DNA of 64,000 nucleotides from NCBI RefSeq assembly GCF_003268675.1, contig NZ_CP029378.1, forward strand, positions 5,394,001-5,458,000. The letters run 5' to 3'. Every line of letters begins with the position of its first letter. Positions within the stretch are counted from its first letter, which is position 1. The translations under genes were made by a program, and so were the position numbers. Positions 35,307 through 43,201 of this stretch are shown here, piece by piece. Under the pieces are notes generated by a model. That model saw only the letters and a list, made by a program, of their open reading frames with translations, had not been told where the DNA came from and made no database searches. Source of the DNA: Streptomyces bacillaris. Lineage in GTDB: Bacteria > Actinomycetota > Actinomycetes > Streptomycetales > Streptomycetaceae.

Positions 35307-36568
35307 GCCCACGCCAGATGCTCCCGGTTGTGTGCGATCAGCCGGTCGGTGAGCTGCTCGGCCTGGTCGTACTGGCCGATCAGCGGGTGCGAGAGCAGCG
35401 CCTTGAAGACCCGGTCCCGGCCCCCGCGCAGCGCGGCTTCCAGGGCGAGGTCCTCGTACGCCGTCACGTTGGCGATGAGACCGGCGTACAGCGGGTCCAG
35501 CGCGGGCACGGCCAGCGGGACCGCGCCGTCGTGGCCCACCCGGGCCTGCACCTCGATGACCGCGTCGTCCGGGAGGAACGGCAGCGTCCCCTTGTTGTAC
35601 GTGTTCACCACCTGGACCGATGAACCGCCGCCGCCCAGCAGGGAGGCCGCGAGGTCGACCGCCGCCTCCGAGTAGAAGGCGCCGCCGCGCTTGGCGAGCA
35701 GCTCCGGCTTCTCGTCGAGCGCCGGGTCGCCGTACATCTCCAGCAGCTCCTTCTCCATCGCCGCGACCTCGGCGGCCCGGGAGGGCTTGGTGCCCAGCTC
35801 CCGGACGACCTCGTCGTGGGCGTAGAAGTAGCGCAGGTAGTAGGAGGGGACGACGCCGAGCCGGTCCACCAGCTTCCGTGGCATGTGGAGGTCGTCCGCG
35901 ATGGTGTCGCCGTGCTCGGCCAGCAGCTTCGGCAGCACGTTCTCGCCGTCCGGGCCGCCCAGGCGCACGCCCAGCTCCCAGGTGAGGTGGTTGAGCCCCA
36001 CATGGTCGAGGTGGACCTGTCCCGGCTCCACGTCCAGCAGCCGGGCGAACTTGCGCTGGAAGCCGATCGCCACGTTGCAGAGGCCGACCGCCTTGTGCCC
36101 GGCCTGGAGCAGGGCCCGGGTGACGATGCCGACGGGGTTGGTGAAGTCGATGATCCAGGCGTCCGGGTTGGTGCGGCGCACCCGCTCGGCGATGTCCAGC
36201 ACGACGGGCACGGTCCGCAGCGCCTTGGCGAGGCCGCCCGCGCCCGTGGTCTCCTGGCCGACGCAGCCGCACTCCAGCGGCCAGGTCTCGTCCTGGTTGC
36301 GCGCGGCCTGTCCGCCGACGCGCAGCTGGAGCAGGACCGCGTCGGCACCGGCGACGCCCGCGTCCAGGTCGGTGGTCGTGGTGATCTTCCCTGCGTGGTC
36401 CTGCTTGGCGAAGATCCGCCGCGCGAGACCGCCGACCAGCTCCAGCCGGTCGGCCGCCGGGTCGACGAGGACCAACTCCTCGACCGGCAGCGTGTCACGC
36501 AACCGGGCGAAGCCGTCGATCAGTTCAGGGGTGTAGGTGGACCCGCCACCCACTACTGCGAGCTTCAT
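35303..36568 (-). CDS. csnH: GH4 glycoside hydrolase CsnH
   Basis: A 421-residue cytoplasmic hydrolase of glycoside hydrolase family 4. Members use NAD+ and a divalent metal in an oxidation-elimination mechanism. The Rossmann motif KLAVVGGGSTYTPELIDG is at the N-terminus. IIDFTNPVGIVTRALL, the metal-binding Cys in GLCNVAIGF and the His in LNHLTWELG are as in 6-phospho-beta-glucosidases of the family. In the csn operon it is expected to cleave imported chitosan oligosaccharides or their derivatives. It starts two bases after the csnG stop and overlaps csnK. Confidence 0.92.
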   Translation of the reverse strand: MKLAVVGGGSTYTPELIDGFARLRDTLPVEELVLVDPAADRLELVGGLARRIFAKQDHAGKITTTTDLDAGVAGADAVLLQLRVGGQAARNQDETWPLECGCVGQETTGAGGLAKALRTVPVVLDIAERVRRTNPDAWIIDFTNPVGIVTRALLQAGHKAVGLCNVAIGFQRKFARLLDVEPGQVHLDHVGLNHLTWELGVRLGGPDGENVLPKLLAEHGDTIADDLHMPRKLVDRLGVVPSYYLRYFYAHDEVVRELGTKPSRAAEVAAMEKELLEMYGDPALDEKPELLAKRGGAFYSEAAVDLAASLLGGGGSSVQVVNTYNKGTLPFLPDDAVIEVQARVGHDGAVPLAVPALDPLYAGLIANVTAYEDLALEAALRGGRDRVFKALLSHPLIGQYDQAEQLTDRLIAHNREHLAWA

Positions 36569-36570
36569 TG

Positions 36571-37473
36571 TCAGCCCTTTACTCCGGTCAGTGTGACGCC
36601 CTCGACAAAGGCCTTCTGGGCGAAGAAGAAGACGGCGATCACGGGGGCCATGACCAGAACGGTCGCGGCCATGGTCAGGTTCCAGTCGGTGTGGTGCGCC
36701 CCCTTGAAGGACTCCAGGCCGTAACTGAGGGTCCAGGCGGCCGGGTTCTCGGAGGCGTAGATCTGTGGTCCGAAGTAGTCGTTCCAGGCGGCGAAGAACT
36801 GGAAGAGGGCGATGGCAGCGATGCCGGGCTTGGCCATCGGCAGAACGACCTTGACCAGCGTACGGAACTCACCGCACCCGTCCACCTTCGCGGCGTCCAG
36901 GTACTCGTTCGGGATGGTCAGCAGGAACTGCCGCAGCAGGAAGATGGAGAACGCGTCCCCGAAGGCCATCGGGATGATGAGCGGCCACAGGGAGCCGGAG
37001 AGGTCCATCTGCTTGGCCCAGAACAGGTACATGGGGATGATGACGACCTGCGGCGGCAGCATCATCATGGAGATGACCAGCATCAGGGACAGCTTGCGGC
37101 CCCGGAAGCGGAACTTCGCCAGCGCGTACGCCACGGGGATGGACGACACGACGGTCAGGACCGTGCCGACCCCCGCGTACAGCAGGGTGTTGCGCCACCA
37201 TGTGAGGAAGCCCGGGGTGTTGAAGACGCGTTCGTAGTTGCCCCACTCCCAGGTACGGGGGATGAGGTCGCGGGTCAGCGCCTGCTGGTCGTTCATCAGC
37301 GAGGTCAGCACCACGAAGACGAACGGCAGCACGAAGAAGAGCGCGGCGGCGACCCCGAGCGAGTGCACGGCGATCCAGTGCAGCAGCGCCTTGCGCCGGG
37401 CGGTGCGGGCGGCGGGTGTGTGCGGGGCCTTCGCCGGGGAGGCGGGGGCGGGCTTGTCGAGGAGCTGGGTCAT
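36571..37473 (-). CDS. csnG: Sugar ABC transporter permease CsnG (MalG type)
   Basis: A 300-residue inner-membrane permease of a CUT1-type sugar importer. Six helices are visible, beginning AVHSLGVAAALFFVLPFVFV and ending VLVMAPVIAVFFFAQKAFVE. The EAA loop that docks the ATPase is EYLDAAKVDGCGEFRTLVKV followed by VLPMAKPGI. The C-terminus ...GVTLTGVKG is the standard MalG-type ending. The csn cluster has no ATPase gene, so it must share a general one such as MsiK, as is usual for Streptomyces sugar importers. Confidence 0.93.
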   Translation of the reverse strand: MTQLLDKPAPASPAKAPHTPAARTARRKALLHWIAVHSLGVAAALFFVLPFVFVVLTSLMNDQQALTRDLIPRTWEWGNYERVFNTPGFLTWWRNTLLYAGVGTVLTVVSSIPVAYALAKFRFRGRKLSLMLVISMMMLPPQVVIIPMYLFWAKQMDLSGSLWPLIIPMAFGDAFSIFLLRQFLLTIPNEYLDAAKVDGCGEFRTLVKVVLPMAKPGIAAIALFQFFAAWNDYFGPQIYASENPAAWTLSYGLESFKGAHHTDWNLTMAATVLVMAPVIAVFFFAQKAFVEGVTLTGVKG

Positions 37474-37476
37474 GGC

Positions 37477-38418
37477 TCAGTCACCGGCCTGGATCAGGTT
37501 GTTGCGGCCCCGCATGAGCAGCGCGGTGAAGGCCATGGCCAGGGCGAACAGGATGAGGGCGACGACACAGGCGGCGCCGTAGTCGAAGCGCTGGAAACCG
37601 AGGTTGTAGACGAGCTGGGGGAGCGTCAGTGTCGACTTGTCGGGATAGCCGGGTTCGAAGGACTGGCCCGAGCCGCCGATGACACCGGAGGCGACCTTTC
37701 CGGCGACCAGTGGCTGTGTGTAGTACTGCATGGCCTGGATGACCCCGGTGACCACCGCGAACAGCACGATCGGGGAGATGTTCGGCAGTGTCACGAAGCG
37801 GAACTTCTGCCAGGCCGAGGCGCCGTCCAGCTCGGCCGCCTCGTACTGCTCGGTCGGCACGTCCAGCAGCGAGGCCATGAAGATGACCATCAGGTCCCCG
37901 ATGCCCCAGACCGCGAGCATCGTCAGGGCCGGCTTGGACCAGGTGGCGTCGTTGAACCAGCCGGGCGTCGGCAGCCCGAAGTCCCCGAGGATCGCGTTGA
38001 CCGGCCCGGTGCCGGGGTTGAGCAGGAAGACGAAGGCGAGCGTCGCGGCGACCGGCGGGGCCAGGTACGGCAGGTAGAACAGGGTCCGGAAGACGCCTGT
38101 CCCCGTCTTGATCTTCGTGATCAGCAGCCCGATCCCGAGGCCGAAGACGACCCGGCAGGTGACCACGACGACCACCAGCCAGAGCGTGTTCCACAGCGAC
38201 GGCCAGAACATCGGGTAGTCGCGGAAGACGTACGTCCAGTTCGTCAGCCCGTTGAACGTGGGCGCGCCGAACCCGTCGTACGACGTGAAGGAGAAGTAGA
38301 CCGTCGAGACCATCGGGTACGCGAAGAAGACCGAGAACCCGATCAGCCACGGCGACATGAAGGCCGCGTTCCGCAGCGCCGACCTGCGGCGCTTGGCGCG
38401 GAGGGTGTGCGTCGTCAT
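37477..38418 (-). CDS. csnF: Sugar ABC transporter permease CsnF (MalF type)
   Basis: A 313-residue permease, partner of CsnG. The N-terminal basic segment (RAKRRRSALRNAAFMSPWLI) leads into the first helix GFSVFFAYPMVSTVYFSFTS. The EAA loop reads EQYEAAELDGASAWQKFRFV then TLPNISPIVLF. It ends in ALLMRGRNNLIQAGD. Three bases separate its stop from csnG and six separate its start from csnE, so the genes are co-translated. Confidence 0.93.
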   Translation of the reverse strand: MTTHTLRAKRRRSALRNAAFMSPWLIGFSVFFAYPMVSTVYFSFTSYDGFGAPTFNGLTNWTYVFRDYPMFWPSLWNTLWLVVVVVTCRVVFGLGIGLLITKIKTGTGVFRTLFYLPYLAPPVAATLAFVFLLNPGTGPVNAILGDFGLPTPGWFNDATWSKPALTMLAVWGIGDLMVIFMASLLDVPTEQYEAAELDGASAWQKFRFVTLPNISPIVLFAVVTGVIQAMQYYTQPLVAGKVASGVIGGSGQSFEPGYPDKSTLTLPQLVYNLGFQRFDYGAACVVALILFALAMAFTALLMRGRNNLIQAGD

Positions 38419-38424
38419 CGGGGG

Positions 38425-39756
38425 CTACTTGGCCTTGGCGATGTCGGTGTCGATCTGCTGCGCGGTCTTCTCCAGCCCCGCCTGGAGGTCCTTCACCGCG
38501 CCCTTCTCGTACTGGTAGCCGAAGTCCTGGATGGTCAGCTGGTACGCGGCCCCGTTGACGGCCCCGTCGGAGGTGCTGGACTTCGGGTGCTGGGCGATGT
38601 CCAGGAAGGTCTTGAAGCGCGGGTCGAACTTCAGGTCCGGCGACTTCAGCGCCGCCAGGGTGGAGGGCACGTTCCGGATGCCGTTGGAGAAGTTGACGAC
38701 CGCCTCGGTGTCGGTGGTCATGTACTTCACCAGCTCCCACGCGGCGTTCTGCTTCTTGCTGGCGGGGGCGATGCCCACGATGGTGCCGGAGAGATAGCCC
38801 TTGCCGTAGCTGTCGGCCTCGTCGTCCGCGACGGGCATCGGCGCGACCCCGATCTCGAAGTCCACCCCGGCGTCCTCGGCCATCCCGAGCCGCCACTCGC
38901 CGTCCAGCTGCATGGCCACCTGGCCGGTGTGGAAGGGGTGTTTGGCGCCCCACTCGTCACCGAAGGTGCCCCGGTACTTCTCCAGCTTCTGATAGCCGCC
39001 GAGGCTGTCCACCAGCTTCTTCTGGTACGTGAACATCTCCGCGAACGCCGGGTCCGTGGCGAGGGTGGACTTGCCGTTCTCGTCGAAGTACGTGTGGTCC
39101 CACGAGGACATGTAGTGGCTGACGACGGTCTCGTAACCGTGGAAGTTCGGCATGAAGCCGAGCTGCTCGTAGGTGTCGCCCTTCTCGACCGTCAGTTTCT
39201 TCGCCACATCGGCCAGTTCGGACATCGTCTTCGGCGGCGCGGTGATCCCGGCCTTCTTGAACGCGTCCTTGTTGTAGTAGAGGCCGTAGGCGTCCGTGAG
39301 CAGCGGCAGGGCGCAGCGCTTGCCCTCGAACTGGGTGTAGTCGAGCAGGACCTTCGGGAACGTCTTCTCCAGGTCGAGCTTCGACTTCTCGATGAACGGC
39401 TCGAGATCGGTGAACGCGCCCGACGAGCAGAACTTGCCGACGTTGGCCGTGGTGAAGGAGGAGACGACGTCCGGCCCGTCCGAACCGCCCGCGCGCAGCG
39501 CCTGGTTGAGCTTGTCGTCGTTGATGTTGCCGGAGACCTTCACCGTGATGTTCGGATGGGCCTTCTCGAAGCGGGCGATGTTGTCCTGGACCGCCTTCAC
39601 CTCGGCCGGTGAACTCCAGCCGTGCCAGAAGTTGATCGTGGTCTTCGCCTTGGGGTCGTCGGTGGCTCCGGCCTCGGACTGGCCGGTACACGCGGTGGCG
39701 AGCACCGATATCGCGGCGACGGCGACAGCGGTGGTGGTGAGACGGCTGGTGCGCAT
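38425..39756 (-). CDS. csnE: Sugar-binding lipoprotein CsnE
   Basis: A 443-residue extracellular solute-binding protein (SBP_bac_1). A signal peptide with lipobox VLATAC gives a lipidated Cys near residue 24. The mature protein starts with the family pattern TTINFWHGWSSPAEVKAVQD and has typical carbohydrate-binder motifs (ALPLLTDAYGLYYNKDAFKK, GQVAMQLDGEWRLG). It would capture chitosan oligosaccharides for the CsnFG permease. The ATG follows CTGGGAGTTTTGTC. The 62-bp gap to csnR has no obvious hairpin, so both probably share one transcript. Confidence 0.93.
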   Translation of the reverse strand: MRTSRLTTTAVAVAAISVLATACTGQSEAGATDDPKAKTTINFWHGWSSPAEVKAVQDNIARFEKAHPNITVKVSGNINDDKLNQALRAGGSDGPDVVSSFTTANVGKFCSSGAFTDLEPFIEKSKLDLEKTFPKVLLDYTQFEGKRCALPLLTDAYGLYYNKDAFKKAGITAPPKTMSELADVAKKLTVEKGDTYEQLGFMPNFHGYETVVSHYMSSWDHTYFDENGKSTLATDPAFAEMFTYQKKLVDSLGGYQKLEKYRGTFGDEWGAKHPFHTGQVAMQLDGEWRLGMAEDAGVDFEIGVAPMPVADDEADSYGKGYLSGTIVGIAPASKKQNAAWELVKYMTTDTEAVVNFSNGIRNVPSTLAALKSPDLKFDPRFKTFLDIAQHPKSSTSDGAVNGAAYQLTIQDFGYQYEKGAVKDLQAGLEKTAQQIDTDIAKAK

Positions 39757-39818
39757 GACAAAACTCCCAGGGGCGGGGAAGAGAAGCAGACGACAGGGAC
39801 GGGCAAGGCGGTGCGGCT

Positions 39819-41024
39819 TCAGCGCGAGGTGTCGAACACCTCGTCGCGGGTGTCGGCGAGCGCCCGCTCCAGGGCGCCGCGGAGCACAGGGGTGCGGTCG
39901 ATCTCGCCTAGGACCAGCCGGGGCCGGGAGGCGGCCAGCTCGGCCAGCTCGGACTGGATGAGGGAGCGCAGGATCTCGCCGCCGGCCGCGACCGCGCCGC
40001 CGGAGAGCACGATCAGGCCGGGGTCCAGGACGGCGGTGACGGAGGCGAGGCCGGTGGCGAGCCGGTGGGCGTACTGGCCGAGCAGCTCGGTGAGCGCCTC
40101 GTCCCGGTCGTACGCCTCCGCCGCCCGGCTCAGCAGTTCGGCGGCGGCCCTGGCGTGCGGCTGCTGCGGGGTGTCGATGCCGAGCGCCCTGGCGAGCCGG
40201 GGCACCGCCTGGGCGCCCGCCAGCTCCTGGAAGCCGCCGCTGTTGGCCTTGACGACCTGGCGTACGAGGGGGGTGCCGGGGACCGGCAGGAAGCCGACCT
40301 CGCCCGCGCCGCCGGTGAAGCCGCGGTGGAGCCGCCCGTTGATGACGAGGGCGGCGCCGAGCCCCTCCTCGTTCCAGAGCAGGACGAAGTCCTCGTGGCC
40401 GCGGGCGGCGCCGAGGCGCTGCTCGGCCACGGCGACCAGGTTGACGTCGTTCTCGTACTCCACCGGCATCGGCAGGGCCGCGGCCAGCTCGTCCAGGAGG
40501 GTGGGGGAGTGCCAGCCCGGCAGGTGCGAGGCGTACCGCAGGCGGCCGGTGCCCGGGTCGAAGGCGCCCGGGGTGCCGATGACGATCCGGTGGATGTCGG
40601 CGCGGACGAGCCCGGCCTCCTTCACTGCCCCGTCCAGCGCGTCGGAGACCTGCCGCACCACGCTGTCGGCGCGTCGGCCGGGCGTGGCCAGCTCGAACTC
40701 CCCGACCACCGACCCGGTCACGTCCGCGACAGCGGCCATGATCCGGCGGCTGTTCACATCGAGCCCCGCCACATGCGCGGCGCGCGCGTTCACCGTGTAG
40801 AGCTGCGCGCTCGGCCCGGGGCGCCCCTCGCTGGTCCCGGTGGCCACGACCAGCCCGGCCGCCTCCAGCCGGGCCAGGAGCTGCGAGGCGGTGGGCTTGG
40901 AGAGGCCGGTGAGCTTGCCGATCCGGGTCCGGGAGAGCGGTCCGTGCTCCAGCAGCAGATCGAGGGCGGCCCGGTCGTTCATGGCCCGCAGCACCCGGGG
41001 GGTGCCCGGAGTGGTTCCCGTCAT
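39819..41024 (-). CDS. csnR: ROK-family repressor CsnR
   Basis: A 401-residue transcription regulator with an N-terminal winged helix (LLLEHGPLSRTRIGKLTGLS, KPTASQLLARLEAAGLV) and a ROK sugar-kinase-like effector domain (IVIGTPGAFDPGTG, VEYENDVNLVAVAEQRLGAA, FTGGAGEVGFLPVPGT, LIVLSGGAVAAGGEIL). The zinc-binding Cys cluster common in ROK proteins is not evident. The order regulator, binding protein, two permeases, GH4, kinase is that of csnR-K, whose CsnR represses chitosanase and oligosaccharide-uptake genes until inducer appears. The perfect palindrome at 41077-41091, 53 bases upstream, is a probable autoregulatory operator. Confidence 0.93.
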   Translation of the reverse strand: MTGTTPGTPRVLRAMNDRAALDLLLEHGPLSRTRIGKLTGLSKPTASQLLARLEAAGLVVATGTSEGRPGPSAQLYTVNARAAHVAGLDVNSRRIMAAVADVTGSVVGEFELATPGRRADSVVRQVSDALDGAVKEAGLVRADIHRIVIGTPGAFDPGTGRLRYASHLPGWHSPTLLDELAAALPMPVEYENDVNLVAVAEQRLGAARGHEDFVLLWNEEGLGAALVINGRLHRGFTGGAGEVGFLPVPGTPLVRQVVKANSGGFQELAGAQAVPRLARALGIDTPQQPHARAAAELLSRAAEAYDRDEALTELLGQYAHRLATGLASVTAVLDPGLIVLSGGAVAAGGEILRSLIQSELAELAASRPRLVLGEIDRTPVLRGALERALADTRDEVFDTSR

Positions 41025-41076
41025 CGTGGATGCACCCGCCTCTGTGAGCAGCTCCGCCGGCCCGCACGGACTCTGT

Positions 41077-41091
41077 TAGGAAACTTTCCTA
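41077..41091 (-). promoter_or_regulatory. Perfect palindrome TAGGAAA-C-TTTCCTA (CsnR-box candidate)
   Basis: Seven-base arms with a single central base, immediately upstream of csnR. ROK regulators such as CsnR bind AGGAAA/TTTCCT-type palindromes, so this is the expected operator for the whole csnR-K operon. Confidence 0.8.
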
Positions 41092-41130
41092 TCCTGGGAA
41101 GGACCGTAAGGCGCAGCTCACCGGGACGTC

Positions 41131-41165
41131 AAGGGGCGCCCCACCGGTTCGGTGGGGCGCCCCTT
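41131..41165 (-). terminator. Terminator of the mscS-like gene
   Basis: Perfect 16-bp stem AAGGGGCGCCCCACCG / CGGTGGGGCGCCCCTT with a GTT loop. It is 40 bases beyond the channel gene's stop and upstream of the csnR operator. Confidence 0.85.
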
Positions 41166-41205
41166 CTTGTGCCTGCGTTCGCGGTTGTTCCGCTGACCCG
41201 TGCTC

Positions 41206-42276
41206 CTAAGGATGCTTGTTCAGGTTCGCGGGCGGTATCGGTGCCGTCGCCAGGGACTGAGGGGAGACGGCGGACGCGTACGCCGAGGGGGCGGCCATGC
41301 CCGCCGCCGGGTCCGCCGCTCCCTCGCCGTCCGCCTGGGTGGGCACCGGACCGATCATGCGGATGCCCGCGTCGTCCAGTGCCCGCTTGATGCGCCAGCG
41401 CAGCTCGCGCTCCACGCCCACAGACTTGCCGGGCATCGTCTTCGCGGTGACCCGGATCGTCATGGAGTCCAGCAGGACCGCGTCCAGGCCGAGCACCTCC
41501 ACCGGGCCCCACAGCCGCTCCGACCAGGGCTCTTCCTTCGCCATCGCCTCGGCGGCCGTGGTGATCGCCTCGCGGACCCGCTCCAGGTCCTCCGTGGGGC
41601 GCACCGTGACGTCGACCCCGGCGGTGGACCAGCCTTGGCTGAGGTTGCCGATCCGCTTCACCTCACCGTTGCGGAGGTACCAGATCGCGCCGTTCTCGCC
41701 GCGCAGCTTGGTGACCCGCAGGCCCACCTCGATCACCTCACCGGAGGCCACACCCGCGTCGATCGTGTCCCCGACCCCGTACTGGTCCTCCAGGATCATG
41801 AAGACGCCGGAGAGGAAGTCCGTGACCAGGTTGCGGGCGCCGAAACCGAGCGCCACACCGGCGACACCGGCCGAGGCGAGCAGCGGTGCCAGGTTGATCT
41901 TGAAGGCCCCCAGGACCATCAGCGCCGCCGTGCCCATGATCAGGAACGAGGCGACCGACCGCAGCACCGACCCGATCGCCTCCGAGCGCTGGCGTCTGCG
42001 CTCCGCGTTCACCAGGAGACCGCCCAGCGCGGTGCCCTCCACGGCCTGGGCGCTGCGGTTCATGCGGTCGATCAGATTGGTCAGGGCGCGCCGGATCAGA
42101 TAGCGCAGGGTGATCGCTACCGCGATGATCAGCAGAATCCGCAGACCGGTGCTCAGCCACGTGGACCAGTTCTCCTCGACCCAGCCCGCGGCGTCCCCGG
42201 CCTGCTGGGCGGCTTCTTCGAGCGAACTGCCCGGCTCGGGGGACGGCGCTGCGGCCAACAGGGCGGACAGATACAC
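41206..42276 (-). CDS. MscS-family mechanosensitive channel
   Basis: A 356-residue small-conductance mechanosensitive channel that releases solutes on osmotic down-shock. Two outer helices (GLRILLIIAVAITLRYLIRR; VASFLIMGTAALMVLGAF) precede the pore helix LLASAGVAGVALGFGARNLV with its Gly/Ala pattern. The beta domain follows with VGDTIDAGVASGEVIEVGLR and VTKLRGENGAIWYLRNGEV. The C-terminal ~40 residues are a Pro/Ala-rich tail. The GTG at 42276, seven bases after CTGGAGG, is preferred to the longer open frame (42312). Confidence 0.9.
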   Translation of the reverse strand: MYLSALLAAAPSPEPGSSLEEAAQQAGDAAGWVEENWSTWLSTGLRILLIIAVAITLRYLIRRALTNLIDRMNRSAQAVEGTALGGLLVNAERRRQRSEAIGSVLRSVASFLIMGTAALMVLGAFKINLAPLLASAGVAGVALGFGARNLVTDFLSGVFMILEDQYGVGDTIDAGVASGEVIEVGLRVTKLRGENGAIWYLRNGEVKRIGNLSQGWSTAGVDVTVRPTEDLERVREAITTAAEAMAKEEPWSERLWGPVEVLGLDAVLLDSMTIRVTAKTMPGKSVGVERELRWRIKRALDDAGIRMIGPVPTQADGEGAADPAAGMAAPSAYASAVSPQSLATAPIPPANLNKHP

Positions 42277-42590
42277 GACGGGGCCTCCAGAGGGCGAACG
42301 GCTGACCGACAAGAGTAACGAAGCCGGGGGAGCGGATCGTTGCCGTCGGCGGGGGAGAGACAGGTCTCACCGGGGACGGCCGCGCTGTGCCGATCGCACA
42401 GTGCGCACGGCCGCGCTGGTGAGGCGCCTGTCCGGGGCCGGGCGGGGCACATGACGCCGTGAGGGTGAGAAAAATCCTCCCGGCCCGTTACCCCTACGTG
42501 GTGGCGCTTTGACCAGGCATGAGGAGAGACTGAGATCGGAATCGTCCCGGCGCGAGCCACGCGCCGCCGGCGTACAAGGAGGCATCCACC
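42277..42590. other. Divergent intergenic region before the HNH gene
   Basis: A 314-bp gap between the channel and HNH endonuclease genes. It contains a direct repeat acggccgcgctg (42377 and 42407) flanking an inverted repeat ctgtgc-N5-gcacag (42385-42401). Near 42540-42580 the leader of the HNH gene ends in AAGGAGG. No additional gene is seen. Confidence 0.45.
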
Positions 42591-43127
42591 GTGCCGCATG
42601 TCCTGGTTCTCAACGCGTCGTACGAGCCCCTCGGCGTCGTACCGCTCCGCCGCGCGCTCGTCCTCGTCCTGGAGAACAAGGCGATCTGCCTCGAGGAGTC
42701 CGGCGCCTTCCTGCACAGTGCCACCCGTGCCGTGCCCGCTCCCAGCGTGGTCCGGCTCAAGCGTTTCGTCCGGGTCCCCTACCGGGGGCCCGTCCCCCTG
42801 ACGCGCCGGGCGCTCTTCGCCCGGGACGGGGGGCGCTGCATGTACTGCGGGGCCGCCGCGACCAGCGTCGACCACGTGATCCCGCGCAGCCGCGGTGGAC
42901 AGCACGCGTGGGACAACGTGGTGGCGGCCTGTCGCCGCTGCAACCACGTCAAGGCCGACCGCCATCTGCCGGAGCTGGGGTGGCGGCTGCGCCATCAGCC
43001 CGCCCCGCCGACCGGCCTGGCCTGGCGGATCATCGGGACCGGACACCGGGACCCGCGCTGGCTGCCGTACTTGCAACCGTTCGGCGCGGACGACGTGATG
43101 GCCCGGATCGACGGCGTTTCCGCCTGA
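42591..43127 (+). CDS. HNH endonuclease family protein
   Basis: A 178-residue protein conserved in actinobacteria. The N-terminal strand-rich segment (VLVLNASYEPLGVVPLRRAL) is followed by an HNH nuclease core near residues 78-125: a zinc knuckle CMYCGAAAT, the catalytic His in SVDHVIPRSRGGQHAWDN and the second knuckle ACRRCNHVKADR. The C-terminus WLPYLQPFGADD is typical of the family. Its DNA target and role are not established. The GTG at 42591 has AAGGAGG ten bases upstream. Confidence 0.92.
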   Translation: MPHVLVLNASYEPLGVVPLRRALVLVLENKAICLEESGAFLHSATRAVPAPSVVRLKRFVRVPYRGPVPLTRRALFARDGGRCMYCGAAATSVDHVIPRSRGGQHAWDNVVAACRRCNHVKADRHLPELGWRLRHQPAPPTGLAWRIIGTGHRDPRWLPYLQPFGADDVMARIDGVSA

Positions 43128-43201
43128 GACCGGGCCTTCGTCGTCCCCCGCCCCGCGTCCCCGGTCCCCCGTCCGGCGGACGTCCGGCGGAAGTGGGTGC
43201 G

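Noticed and set aside
36568..39612. 1014-residue plus-strand open frame opposite the csn genes
   Set aside because: It is antisense to clearly coding permease and binding-protein genes. Its sequence is low-complexity Gly/Arg/Val without any domain; long antisense frames are expected at this GC content.
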